Shown here piece after piece: positions 22,460 through 34,171 of a stretch of 64,000 nt of DNA. Numbering within the stretch: position 1 is the stretch's first letter; every line of letters starts with the position of its first letter. Source of the stretch: Purpureocillium takamizusanense (taxonomy: Eukaryota > Ascomycota > Sordariomycetes > Hypocreales > Ophiocordycipitaceae); the NCBI RefSeq assembly GCF_022605165.1, contig NC_063068.1:434001-498000 (forward strand), read 5' to 3'. The translations under genes were made by a program, and so were the position numbers. The notes under the pieces were generated by a model that saw only the letters and a program-made list of their open reading frames with translations, had not been told where the DNA came from and did no database searches.

Positions 22460-23840
22460 TCACATCCACATGGGGTTGCGAGCCTGGCGGCGGTTCTGTT
22501 GCCACAATATCCCTCCTCCGCTCCTATCCCGCCGCGGTCCGGGATAAGCCGACATATAGTCCATGTTGGGCTGCGTCGGGCTGTCATCTTCTTGAATGTT
22601 TTCGAGTGCCGAGTTGAACCCGTGGGAAAAGTCGTCGATTTCTCTCGTCAAGGGAACTTGATCGTAGTCCAACGCATAGTCGGCGCCGCGACCCACCGTG
22701 ATCCCTTCAGGCGGTACCCCGTCTTGCAGGTAATTGTGGTGGTGATATGCCATGCCGACGTCGCCGTCCGAGCTGTCGGGGCTGACGCCGTCTCCATTCC
22801 TGTGGGCTGGTGGAACCTGCAACGGAAGGTCTCGTTCCGAGGCTTCGTGAGATGACGGCAACGCCTCAAAGTCTCGATGGACATCAGCCATTGGGCTGCC
22901 ACATTCGTCAGTACACAATGTCTCGTCGAATAGCGGGCTGGGGAGGAGAAGTGTCTCACCTGATATACTTAGTATCCTGCGTCGGCCCTGGCCCCCGGCG
23001 TGTGTTGCCTCGTCTCCTCCGCCACAACAAGATGCCGAGCGCGACCAAAGCGACGAGGAAGGCGACGCCTCCGACAGTGCCTCCGACGATTGCACCCGTG
23101 TTGGGCGTGCTCGACTCCTTCTTGGGCGCGACGGCGTCGCTAGTAGCTGACGTCGATGGCGATGCCTGGGTGCTACCAGGCTCGGAGTCAGACTTAGTGT
23201 CCGAGGTGGTGGAGGATCCGATGGTTGTAGGAGTGGTGCGGGCCGTGGCCGTGGCAGTCAGAGAGACCGTCAAGTGGCTAAGGTGCAGGGCACTGTGTCC
23301 CGACGCGCTGGTGGCGACGCTGGTGGCCAAATTCGACGCACTGCCGCAACCGTATTGGAAGTAGCCGCCATCAAACGTGTTTTTGTAACAGACATTCTTG
23401 CCGGCGCAGGTGTAGACATAAGGGTCGTCGGCGGTCTGCGGGCCGCTGTTCTTGTCGACGCAACTGGTGAAGATACCGCTGTTGCAGTCGCCTCCGTTAG
23501 GGCAGCAGCCCATAGCGCCATGCTGGACGTCGACGGCGCAGTGCGATCCCGCCATACACGTCGCAGGCAGCGCCGGGTTTCCTCCTATGTAGCCACAGAC
23601 GGTGTTGTAGAGGGTGTGGTCATCGCGAAGCTCGATGGCCGCCGTAGGAGCTGGAGAGTGCGCTGGCGCGGCGGTGCTGGCAGCGAGAGGCCATGGCTCG
23701 ACCTTGAGCGGACGAAAGTGGGCGGTCTCGGTCTCTCGGGGAAGTACATGGCCGCTCGCGAGCTGAGAGAGGGAGATGGCGACAAAGGCGAGGCCCGCCG
23801 GGGGTGGTGGTAAGCGTTGGCGCGAAAGGCGGGCAGTCAT
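22460..23840 (-). CDS. Mid2-like single-pass cell-surface protein
   Basis: Exons are 23840-22960 and 22895-22460; the 64-nt intron has donor GTGAGA and acceptor GGCAG. The product is 438 residues. An N-terminal hydrophobic stretch (residues about 14-30) acts as signal peptide. Residues 81-165 form a cysteine-rich ectodomain with about ten Cys, including MGCCPNGGDC. A Ser/Thr/Ala-rich stalk follows (about 170-245). One transmembrane helix spans about 250-273 and ends in the stop-transfer run RRRR. The cytoplasmic tail of about 160 residues is acidic. This layout matches fungal proteins related to wall-stress sensors of the Mid2/Wsc type, but no WSC domain is present. Ligand and signalling partner are unknown. 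Confidence 0.78.
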
Positions 23841-26366
23841 TGTATTGTGAGGATGCTGCCTGTATGAGTTGGCGCAAAGTGATGGCTCGAGCCCGCACAG
23901 GCTATGATTGCTCTATCCAAGAAGAGGAAGCAAGTGGCATACTCGTGGCGGTATGAATCTAGTTGTTGCAGGTCGGCGAAGACGGGTGAAGCAAAACTGA
24001 GTAGCTGGCTGCGCCCCGATGCCTCGAGCGGACGACGCGATGAGGATGGGAAGAGGGGGCGCGAGGCAGGACCAGGCGAAGGCGGCAGTCGGGGGCGGTG
24101 GGGGGAAGAAGTGACTGGGCGCAGGATCGGGTGTACGAAGCAGGCAGGTGCCGGCACTGCAACAAGGAGACGGGCGGGAGGATGAGGCGTAAAGGTCGTT
24201 GAGATGGGCGGTGATCGTGCCTGATGAGTGAGCGTAAGGTCCGCAGCCGACGAGCGGGAGCTCGTGTGTAGGGGCTGCCTCGTATTATCGTTGCTCGCTC
24301 GTGCCCCAAAGAAAGTACTACGAAGTAGACGCAAAATCCTTCGAAGGAAGAAGAGACTTGGCACAACTGGCAGCAGGAGCGATCGATTGAGGGGGGCCAG
24401 GCACCTGCAGGATCTTCAGATAATAACCGGCGGCAAGGTACGAAAGTACTTTGTAAGGTAGGGAGGCGGGCGCGAAGCACGTTGGGCGGTGGGATGGGTG
24501 CGCCAAGTCAAGTGAAGTATTGGCACCTGAGCGATAACAGACGGAGCTGAGGTGACAGCCGTCGTCCAGCCGCCTCATGACAAGGAATCGCGGGGCCCAA
24601 GAATCTCAAAGGAAGGGAAAGTGGCGTGAACTCGGGGCCCAGAGAGACAGCAACCCCCATCCTATCTATGTATTAATTGCTTCTTATGCGCTGACTCGCC
24701 CCCCGCTGGTCATCGCGAGAGACGGGACTGAGCTGGGGGCGACCACCACGCCAACACGGCGCGACGAGGGGACAAAGAGCGGCAGCGTCACTAGCGAAAG
24801 CGCAAGGCACACGATGGGGAAGCGGCAGTGGTCCTGTCCACGAGGCGGATGCGGTGGTGCAGGAGGTAGGGTGGCATCGGCGGGTGGCTGGGCGAACCGG
24901 CGCTGAAGCTGACGGGCGGACAGGCTGCTTGTCCTGCCCCCCCAGGGCAGACCTCCTTCTTTCTCTTCTTCGCTGCATCTCCGCGTACACACATTCATGC
25001 ACGCAATTTGCTGCCGAATTGCCCTCGCCTGCCTCGCTCAGGGCCCGTTGGGGCCCTTTCCACCTACCTAGTAGTCGCCGGTGCCAGCCTGCGTCCTCGG
25101 CCCCGGACCAATTTGATTACCTGCTGCCACTCACTCACTCATTGGGGCACGGAGGAGGGGACTCGCCCGCCTGCCCGCTCTCGAGAGAGGGACCCGGACA
25201 GCGTAACTGAGATGGAGAGAGGGGCGAGAATGAGATGCCTCATCCGCTGTCCAACAACACAACTCGGCGAGTCTTTGTCGCACATCCCATTTATTCTGCG
25301 ATTCGTGTAAGCGACACCGGCCCACCATTGCCACGTCGCGATCTCGCCCCAACCAGCTTCTGCCGATCGGCCGCCGACATGGTGAGACGCGGGACGTGGT
25401 GCCGCATCGGACCTACCTACTTCGTACGTAGTACGTAGTACGTTGCGCAATAAGACGAAGAATAATAAAAAGATCCAGGTCCTCACACCCTTCGCCGGGG
25501 CCCACGCGTGGTCAAGCAACGGGAACAAAGAAAAACGTCGTCGTGTCGTCGTCGCCGTCGTTCGTCGCACCAGCGGGGGGCCCACGATCGGCCTGGCGGG
25601 ACGGGCAGGGCTCTCTCCGAGGGCTGTGCACCGACGCCCGCCGCTGGTTCGGCCGGTGCTACGATGCCCGGGCATGTCGTGATGCATCCAATCCATCCAA
25701 AAGATGCCCACCAGGCAACCCGGGCCTTGCATGTGGCCTTTCCCCCGTGGAGTGGCGGAGGGATGGGACCTGGCGGGCTGAAGGTTGGCGCCTCTTCAGC
25801 GTCATTCCCCCACGCCAGCAGGTTCCAAGGTCCCTGAAGACCCCTGGCACCATGACCCGTCCAGGGCCTAGCGCCGGGGAGTGGAGTCCTGTCTCCCAAC
25901 GTCTTTTGCCTGCCAGCGCGCATTTCTGCACTGTGTGTCGAAGCGCACACAGAGGCGAGATTCACGGTGCGAAAAACCAGGTGGCCTGGGCTTCTTTTCT
26001 TAGAAAAACGGCTTGTGTCGTGGCGCAGCCCGTCGTCGGGTGTGTCTGTCACCCAGGGGTCAACCAGGACACATGGCTCTTGGCTGGCCAGTCCCAACCA
26101 CCCAACTGCACGATACACGGAACAAAGAATGGCTGTGCTGGGCGATGACTGGTTGCAGTCGTTTGGCAATAGGCACCAAGGCCATGGTCTTGATCCGATT
26201 CAACTCCGATTCAATTGTCCCAAACGTAAGCGTAATGCCATTCATATCACTTCTCCTTTGTCAAAGCGACCCGCGGAACCAACAATCGTCTGCAAAGGGA
26301 GCAAAAAAGCACCCATGAATGACAAAAGCAGATTCTTGATTGAGGACAGCAAAAAAACATGGTGTT
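23841..26366. other. Gene-free interval, 2.5 kb, with TAC-rich island
   Basis: This is the upstream region of the Mid2-like gene up to the tRNA. It contains TACGAAGTA at 24319-24327 and a dense island of overlapping TAC/GTA palindromes at 25417-25442. Several GC-rich open frames on both strands overlap each other and look incidental. No gene is supported. Confidence 0.4.
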
Positions 26367-26447
26367 GCGTGATCTGGGAATCGAACCCAGGGCTCCCCGA
26401 CGTTGCACGGATGGCAACGGAGAATTTTACCACTAAACCAATCACGC
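26367..26447 (-). tRNA. tRNA-Gly(GCC) with an 11-nt intron
   Basis: The minus strand folds into a full cloverleaf. The acceptor stem GCGTGAT pairs with ATCACGC. The D-arm is GTTTAGTGGTAAAATT, the anticodon stem CTCCG pairs with CGGGG (one G-U), and the T-arm is CTGGG-TTCGATT-CCCAG with an intact TTCGA loop. The anticodon loop reads TTGCCA and is interrupted by an 11-nt intron at 26411-26401, one base 3' of the anticodon GCC, the standard place for eukaryotic nuclear tRNA introns. A T-run is not obvious directly downstream on the minus strand, but TTTTTTT occurs at 26358-26352. Confidence 0.93.
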
Positions 26448-26649
26448 TATTGGACGATTGCTAAGCCAGTTGGCTCGCTTGTGAACACTGCGCACACTAT
26501 TTGCACTTGTGTTAGTTTCACACTTTGGTGGCCATTCCTCCTTCCCAATCGGGCAATCAAGAGCTTCACTTACAGAGGTGTAAGTGGTGTCGGTTTACAC
26601 AACGTCTTCGTACATCGAAACAGGAGCATACTGAGGTTTACCACTCTTC

Positions 26650-27951
26650 TTACATCCTTTCTGCTTCGCTCTCGCTCCCCGTCGCCCGGCGCACATCGTC
26701 CGCTAGCGCGTACTCGCTGCTCGGCCGGCCGCCTTTGCCTCGCTTCTTTTCCTCCTTGCGCCGTTGCTTGTCCTCCTTCTTCTTCGCCTTCAGTGCCTTC
26801 TTCTCCGCGCGGCTGATGTGCGGGAACTCGCTCTCCGGTCCGCGCAGCACGAAGCCGGGGTGCATGACGTTGAGCAGTACCAGCGCAACCAGCATTGGGA
26901 ACGCGTCCAGCATGAAGGGGTATATCTCGCTCGTCAGGAGCGGGTTGTCCGTGCCTGCGCCTGGACTGAACTCGACGAGGCGATAGACGATGCGCATCTA
27001 TCATCAGAGCCGGTATGTCAGCACAGCGGTATCTACCGTCGCGCTTCCTCTAGATTATGGGACCCATCCCGAATAGGCCCGCACTGAGTGAGGGGGGGAG
27101 AAAAACAGAGAGAAGAGACGTGACTCACTACAATGAAGAGCAGCACGGCAATCATGGCCAGTGTCAACCATCGCATCAGCCCCATCCTGCCGCCCGTCAC
27201 CCGTCGCATCTCGAGGTAGAAGCAACCGGTCAGGACGATGAAGACGAGCACGAAGGCTAGCTGTAAGCCCACGCCCGACATGTACACCTTGGATCCGATG
27301 CTCCGCACGTCGGCCGAGTTGTCGCCGGACAGCAGGCTCCCGCCACCGCCTTGTACGAGGAAGCACACAATGTCCAGCCACACGAAAAGCAGCGTCATGC
27401 GCGCTGCGCGAATGCCCCAGATTCTCCGGCTCGGCAAGGCAAAGTGCACCATGCGCGCGACTGTCATGTACACGAAGGCATTGATCCCTGTTGATTCAAA
27501 GCGGCGGAGAAAAACGTCAGCGGTATGCCCAACGCTCGGAATAGCAGGATGGTGGATAAACCCGGCAGAAAGAGAGAGGGAGAGAGCGCGCACACAGCGG
27601 GGCCAGAAGGAAGAGGAGCTGCCCCCAGAGAGCATACTGCATCTCCTGCTGATTGTGCGAACCGAGGGTTCTGATGATAAAGGCGGCCGTCTCCCACAGG
27701 CCGCCCATAATGACGACCCAGCAGAATCGTTTCTTGAACACGACGGCCTCCACGAGGTGGCCTGTGGTGCTGAGGCTGAAGAGCGCGGCGAAGGCCAGGT
27801 TGCCCACGAAGCTCGGGTAGAAGTCGTAGTAGGCATCGCATGCGTCGCCCGGGACATGGCCGTATCTGTCCGGCACGGCCGTGGTGCAAGTGGCCGTAGA
27901 CCTGGCAGCGAATGTCCGGGTCGGCCCCAGAGTAATAGTTGGTGTGGCCAT
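26650..27951 (-). CDS. RTA1-family seven-pass membrane protein
   Basis: Exons are 27951-27594, 27487-27129 and 26997-26650, with introns of 106 nt (donor GTGCGC, acceptor CAACAG) and 131 nt (donor GTGAGT, acceptor GATAG). The product is 354 residues. Splicing rebuilds the RTA1 signature LLAPLWINAFVYM across the first junction and FIVMRIVYRLVEFSPG across the second. Other family marks are EFIIRTLG-like AAFIIRTLGSHNQQ, LDIVCFLVQGGGG and LNVMHPGFVL. Seven membrane helices are predicted. RTA1/RSB1 proteins are implicated in resistance to aminocholesterol or sphingoid bases, perhaps as lipid translocators or receptors, at the plasma membrane. The C-terminus is a highly basic cytosolic tail (AEKKALKAKKKEDKQRRKEE). 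Confidence 0.92.
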
Positions 27952-29480
27952 GTCGGCGGCAACGAATGATGCTCCGGTTGAATCTAGCTACGACGAGTTT
28001 GCGGTTCCACGTCACGTCTGCTTCCTGCTCCTACCCAATCTCTTTCACCGTGGCGTGTCTCTCCATGACACTTATACTACGAAGTAAGTACTACCCTGCA
28101 CGCATCGCGAGCGCTTCAAGGAGATGGCGTCCCAAGTCCCGACTGTTCTTGCGCAACCCCTGAGGCTCATCGCCATACCCGCGAAGAGAAAGTGTGTAAG
28201 CAAGCCAATGGTCGCAGCAGATGACGCGTAATGTGTTTGCTGTGAAGGAGTTTGGCCGTCCCTACCGGGGGCATGTTGTTCAAACCCGGGTCGGGGGTTC
28301 CACTACGACGGAAGGCCCGGTAGCGGTGGCTGCAAGGGCGCATACCATGACAGTCATGACCAAAGACACCAACCCCGAACCAAGATACGAAATACGGGTC
28401 TCAATTGCGACGCCTTCCCTCCCATGAGCCATGATGCGTTCCCGTAGCCGATACTCCCCTGATCGATGCAGTGTTGTTGTGGACTCTCAGCCGGTTCCCC
28501 GAACGCCAGCGACAAGTGGTGGCCAGAGGATCCAAAACGGGTCGGAACGCGTCACCGTGTAAGCCAAAACGACGCGGCCTTAGCCGATGCCTGCCAAGCG
28601 GTCACACACTCACGGTAGCCCGCCAGCTCGATGGCATTTTGTGGTAAAAATAGCCTTCACACTTGCTGAAGCGCGAGGGCCATAACAGTAGAAGGCCAGA
28701 TGCGACGACGACGACGACGACGACGACGAGGGCGGCCGTGAGAGATGGGGCCGAGCATCGCACACGACGAGACACGTTGACTCTGTAGGACTGGGTCTGG
28801 GGTCGGCTCAACCGCTGCCGGAGACGCCCTCAAGCAGCCTACGAAGTTCCCTTAGCAATTGCCCCACGCGGTGCGCTAAAGAATCGATGGGCCCTTTGAC
28901 GCTTTCTGCGGGTTGCTGTGTGTATTTTTCTTCTGTTTTTTCCCCCGGAAAATGTTATGAGAGGCGGCCGCGCGGCCGTGCGTCAAGCTGAGCACCCGTC
29001 TCAAGCTGCCGCCTGCAGTGTAGGCTAGCAAGGGATCTACGCACCAGAAACGAAGTTCACACCCACATATTAAACCCTTGAGCGCGAAGGAACATTATAT
29101 CGCGTCTTCCCAGATTGCGACTATGAGCAAGAGCTCGCAGTGCCACAACATGAATGGCTGCTCATGCCAAGAATCCGAGTCCGAGGGGAAACACGACGAC
29201 AACTAAACCTTATGGGTAGAATCGGTCCATGAGCCAGAACTTGGCATTCGCAAATTGACTTTTGACACCGCGGCTCTCTTATGCGACGCGCTGAGATCAC
29301 AGCGATCATTTCATTTAGATAGAATGTCAATCTTATGGGTTTTAAGCCAAGGAAGATCCTCGTGTACTGGACAGTGAGAACGGAAGTAGGCCCGCCATGG
29401 GGGTTTGGAAGCAACTGCACAAGATATTCAGCACCCGGGGGCCAGCCCTTCGTCTGGATTACCCGCGCTGCTAAAATCGC
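27952..29480. other. Gene-free interval, 1.5 kb
   Basis: Upstream region of the RTA1 gene and 3' flank of the hydrolase gene. It holds TACGAAGTA at 28078-28086 and a (GAC)n tract near 28704-28729. No gene is supported. Confidence 0.4.
28704..28729. repeat. (GAC)n microsatellite
   Basis: About eight GAC units in the interval between the RTA1 and hydrolase genes. Confidence 0.75.
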
Positions 29481-30191
29481 TTAGGAGCTATTCGCAGCCT
29501 CGAGGATGATATCAGCAACGGCCTCCCCACGGCTAATGAGTCCAGCATGGCTGGCCCCCTTCAGTGTATGAGTCTTGGCGTTCATACGCTTAGCAAAGAA
29601 TGCCTGCAGCTCGGGCTGGATAATCTGATCCTTTTCGGCAATGACGTAGTACTTGTTGTTGACCTGCTTCCAGGCCGGCTCTCCGGATGCAAAGTCCCAC
29701 CGGGCACCGTCGAAGGGACCCTGGCTCGCAGCCAGAACACGGGCATCCACGGGGTTGACGTCAGGCGCAAAGTATTTGACGTACTCTGGCTGCCCCAGGA
29801 GGAGGCGACCTCCAGCGTCGGGGACAAAGTACTTGTGCGACTCCAAAGGCGTGTAGTCGGCGCTGAGCGAGTTGACGCTCTCGCCCTTGTCCGGGGCGTA
29901 AGCCATCACGTAGACCAGGGCCTTGACGTTGGGCGCGTCGGTCACCGCATTCGTTATGACGAAGCCGCCGAAGGAGTGCCCGGCGACAACGATTGGCACA
30001 TCGCTCCGGTCGTTGAGCGTCTTCAGAGCAGTCTTGACGACGTTGATGTCGTCTGGGAGGCTGGTGAGCGGCTCTTGACAGGTGATTACCTCGTGGCCCG
30101 CTGCCTGGAGGTGGGGAATGACCTTGGACCACGACGAGCCGTCGGCGAGAACGCCGTGCGAAAGAAGAATGCGTGCTGGGGCCATGGTCAT
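29481..30191 (-). CDS. Alpha/beta-hydrolase (esterase-like)
   Basis: A single-exon gene of 236 residues without a signal peptide, so probably cytosolic. It has the oxyanion motif SHGVLADGSSW near residues 11-21 and the nucleophile elbow AGHSFGG with S73. The catalytic acid is probably the Asp in EKDQIIQ, and the histidine is H215 in GASHAGLIS. The pattern is that of the small hydroxynitrile-lyase/salicylate-esterase-like group common in fungi and bacteria. Reaction and substrate are unknown. The start has two near ATGs (MTM); the first was kept. It lies next to a sulfotransferase-like and an MFS gene on the other strand, but that is not enough to call a cluster. Confidence 0.88.
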   Translation of the reverse strand: MTMAPARILLSHGVLADGSSWSKVIPHLQAAGHEVITCQEPLTSLPDDINVVKTALKTLNDRSDVPIVVAGHSFGGFVITNAVTDAPNVKALVYVMAYAPDKGESVNSLSADYTPLESHKYFVPDAGGRLLLGQPEYVKYFAPDVNPVDARVLAASQGPFDGARWDFASGEPAWKQVNNKYYVIAEKDQIIQPELQAFFAKRMNAKTHTLKGASHAGLISRGEAVADIILEAANSS

Positions 30192-32530
30192 TAGCTTTTA
30201 GAAGGTCGTTGGAGTATTGAAGGGCTGGGTTCAAAAGGTAATCTAGAGGCGAGCCGAATTGGCCACCTCGACATGTGATTCTCCCCGTTTCAATACACAA
30301 AATGTTGATTTAGCAGGCCGACATCAAACATGAGGCTGCGGGGGCTCTCGTGTAACCACGGAATCCTCATACGTCAAGATGTCGTATGTTCTCTCGCTGT
30401 CATATATGCAGCGAACATGCGGAGTAACCTATGGGAGCATCAAGGAGGAGCCTGCCACTACTTTTTCAGCTTACATATGGTATAGTACCGTTTCCCGTAT
30501 TTCCTGTGTGTGATTATCCTGCTTGCAACGTGAGGCAACCGAGAGATACCAGGCAGCAGCAGCAGCAATGACGAGTACGACCCGCGATGCCTCGCTGTCG
30601 CCCGACGTAATCGTCCTAACGTTCACGAGAGTGCTCATGGGCGGGACTGGGCAAGGCGTCTTGTATATGGTGGGTTTGGTGATAAGAGGTCAACGGTGTT
30701 CGCGGTCTCATTTGTGGTGATAGCCTTTGATGTCCACCTTTCATATGAAAGCAACAATTTTATCTATAGTCGCTGCTCCCAGCGGTACTGTAGTTGCCCG
30801 TTCAATCCAGGTGTGCGTGCTTATGCTGTCTATCCAGACAGTCGATGACGACTCTTGTGTACCGGGCCGCCCGGGTTGATGTTGACTTGTTCTCGTGGTC
30901 GACCCCCATTTGCTTAAATTTATTGCAACGCAGCGTAGCATCAAGTGTTACCATAATGGCAGTTTCCACCGATTTATCGTTGTGTTGCACATCCATGGTT
31001 GCGGCACTCATTGACGCAACCACAGTCTCCGGTACAGACTCTCAGGCAAGCAAGACAATAGCTGCGTGCAGGAGCCTCGCTGCCACAGTCACAGATGGCT
31101 CCAGGCCGCAGCTTCGCGAGCTCAAAAGGCGGGGTCCTGGGGAAGTGCCTTCTGCATACTTCGTACACCGCCAAGTGTGGCCGACGCCCGACGGTTCGAG
31201 TTCCGCGGGTCCAGGGCCCAACCCCTGCTGATGCCCTTGGACGACGGCTCACCTGGATATCTGTCTCACCGATTGCCGAGTGAAGATCCCCTCAGACATT
31301 GCTATATAGATACGTACTCATGCATGCCATGGGCCACCGGTGCCTGGAGCTGTCGTCCCAACCTGCCTTAGGGCTGGTCACATCGGGACCAACAGAGACA
31401 AGACGCCAACGACCAAGAAGAAAGATGAGATATATTAAATTCACCACCAACAGGGTCACCGGCTATTAATCTTGTGTTGTTTCACATTGGCAAGGTCTGT
31501 TCCGCGGGACAAGCTCCGGGATCCTCCAACTTTTCTGGTTGACAGAGAGGCCCTCAGCTGAAGGTCCTCAGCTGAAATCGAGCGCAGAGCGACACAAGTC
31601 CCTGCAGGTATGCCCCACCGCTTTGTCAATGTCTTGCACATCCCCTGTTGCAATTCAACCAGCATGCAGCGACTGCCCAGTGACTGGACTTGCATCAAGG
31701 CCGGTCGTCACTTGAAATTATGTGATATTGCTACACTGACGGTTGAGCAACTCCGTGCGACAATGCGGCCTGTGCAATTGCACTTTTGCGTTCTTGCTTG
31801 TCCCGCCTTGGGCAGGGGGGCAAGGGCAGGTATGCGGATCGACCCGTGCGGGGCTTATTAGTGGTATCCCTCTCCCCCGAAGTTGTTGTGGGATCGTGCC
31901 GTGTCGTTGCCGCCACCATGATCCACGAAGTCTTGACGCACATTACAGCCAGTGAAGAGCTCAAATACGGCATGCGTCAGGGAACTTCCCTGTAACTTCA
32001 GCTTTTGTATAAACAGGTCTAACCAAAATATAGACTCAAAGTATGTATAGCTGACAGAGCTGAGCGTCGTATGCACGCACAGCGGGTACATGTAATGAGC
32101 TCCAATGCGCTCCCTTTCCTCTTTCCGACTACGTACCATCATGCATTGGGTCAGCCGTGAATGGCACATTCGGACCCGTAGTCACAGAAAATGGCAAAAA
32201 GCGACCTGCTTTGTAGGACAATCAGTAACAGGTGCCCAATTCTGGGAGATGACAATACACCAGGGGCCGGCTGACGATTGTCTCTGACTTGCCGCTTTTC
32301 AAGTATGTCTAGCACATGTGCCGCTTTCACTGCATGCATGTCTTGACAACGCATACATATACCCAACAACCCTTGAACACAGACGGATGTCGGCGGGCCG
32401 TCGGCATGAAGTAACCCGACATTATCGTTGAGCTATAAACGAGAATAGCGAGCCTGGCGCTCCTTGCGTCCCTCTCGCAGTCTGTTATCACTCTTTTACC
32501 ACACCCTACTGTGTCGCAACCACCAACAGG
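30192..32530. other. Gene-free interval, 2.3 kb
   Basis: Divergent upstream region between the hydrolase and the sulfotransferase-like gene. It contains TACTTCGTA at 31157-31165. Short open frames exist, for example 30523-30720, but none has a domain or splice structure I can support. Confidence 0.4.
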
Positions 32531-33604
32531 ATGACTTCTCCCCGCATCATCGTCCTGACACACCCGCGGGCGGTGTCTACTGCGTTTGAGAGGGTACGTC
32601 TGACTTCGGGATAAAGCCAATGGGACAAATTCATTGACAAGTCGCAGGTCTTTACAACTCGACGTGATATCCTGGCGACTTTCCATGAGCCTTTCAACAT
32701 TGCATTCTATTTCGGACCTGAGGCTGTGTCAGAGCGCTACAAGGGCACGTCTGCCACTGTCGCTACGTCAGAGTTTTCTGCAGTGACCTATAAAGCTGTC
32801 CTCGATAGCTTTGCAGAGGCGGAGGAGAGGGTTGGAGCCACAGACCGTCATTCTAATTCTCCACTGACGTGAACTAGGGCAAGAGAATATTCGTGAAAGA
32901 AATGGCTTTTTCCCTGTTTGAGCCAGACGGAAAACTGTCTAGCATCGTACCATCTCTCGGAGCCGGAGTGGAACCTGGTAACCCAACAGTGTTGCCACTT
33001 GAAGTCCTGCAGCAATTTCACTTCACATTCCTTATCCGACACCCACGGCGCTCCATCCCGTCCTTCTACCGCTGCACCACTCCGCCCCTAAGCCAGGGAA
33101 CGGGCTTCGACGGCTTCCTGCCGAGCGAGGCGGGCTACTTGGAGTTGAGGCGAATGCTCGACTTCTGCATCGAGAAGGGTCTTGTTGACAAAAGCCGGCT
33201 CATTGTCATCGATGCGGATGATTTACTTGACGAGCCGGAGAAGATCGTTAGAAGTTACTGCGATAGAGTGGCAATTGACTTTAGGCCGGAGATGCTTGAG
33301 TGGAGCGACGCCGACAGGGAGCACGCTGCCCGACTGGTTCCCACTGTATTCCAGGGTTTCCACGGCAATGTTGATGGATCGTCAAGTCTCAAGCCAAGAA
33401 CGCATGCTCAGGTAAGTAATGGGTGCTTTGAGGCCTTCACCCATGTTACTGACATTTTGCAACCAGAAAACCGTGTCAGTCGAAGATGAGAACAAGGAGT
33501 GGGCGGAGAAGTATGGATCGGAAGCGCAGAGGGTCATTCGTGAGACTGTGGACGCCAACATTCCGCACTATGAGTATCTCAAGCAGTACTGCCTCAAAGT
33601 CTAG
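32531..33604 (+). CDS. Sulfotransferase-like P-loop protein
   Basis: Four exons: 32531-32593, 32648-32830, 32878-33411 and 33467-33604. Introns are 54, 47 and 55 nt; the second has a weak GTTGGA donor but a good CTGAC branch and CTAG acceptor. The product is 305 residues. The N-terminal LTHPRAVSTAFER corresponds to the PAPS 5'-phosphosulfate loop, and FLIRHPRRSIPSFYR to the 3'-phosphate-binding R...S motif; HEPFN is also typical. The sequence resembles the fungal 'sulfotransferase / P-loop NTPase' group whose substrates are mostly unknown. No signal peptide or membrane segment is seen. Function as an actual PAPS-dependent enzyme is inferred. Confidence 0.82.
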
Positions 33605-34171
33605 TTTCATGTATGCTTTATGGTAGTTTGCCAGAATGATTGTGAGATGCTCATGGGCCTCGTCACCCTTATATAGCCAGTGGTTTTCTGGCATCAGAAT
33701 ATCGGATAGAGCCTCCAGCTATGACCACACTGCGTGTATTTAACTTCTAAGCTGTTGTTTTACATCGAACACGTGAAGTCCCAATAGATGTGGCACTGTG
33801 TTTTTATGCTCTTACGGTAGGATCGATGTGAAACACAAACGACATCTTGACGTACGTGTGCATGCGGGCTCCTTGCAGGGTATGAGCCACTTATGCAGCC
33901 AGGCAATGCTCTTCAGCATGCTTGGTCCTGCAGCACGATTGCCGGGTTGATGAGGCCCGGAGGAAGATTGGGGGCGAGGAGCCGGGTAGCGGATGAAGAG
34001 CCACAAATGGGTATCACCGAGAGGCTGTCTCGAATCTTTAAACAAAAAAAGGAAACAAAAAAAAAGAAGGACAAATGAATAGAGGTGGGGCATATATAGA
34101 CATAAAGGGCTGACAGCTCGTCAGCTGTAGCTGGCTCGTCTTCAATAGCTGCCACCATCTTAGCACCCACA
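33605..34171. promoter_or_regulatory. MFS gene promoter region
   Basis: 567 bp upstream of the MFS transporter. It contains an A-rich tract at about 34040-34076 and a TATATAG element at 34092-34098, 74 bp before the ATG. Confidence 0.45.
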
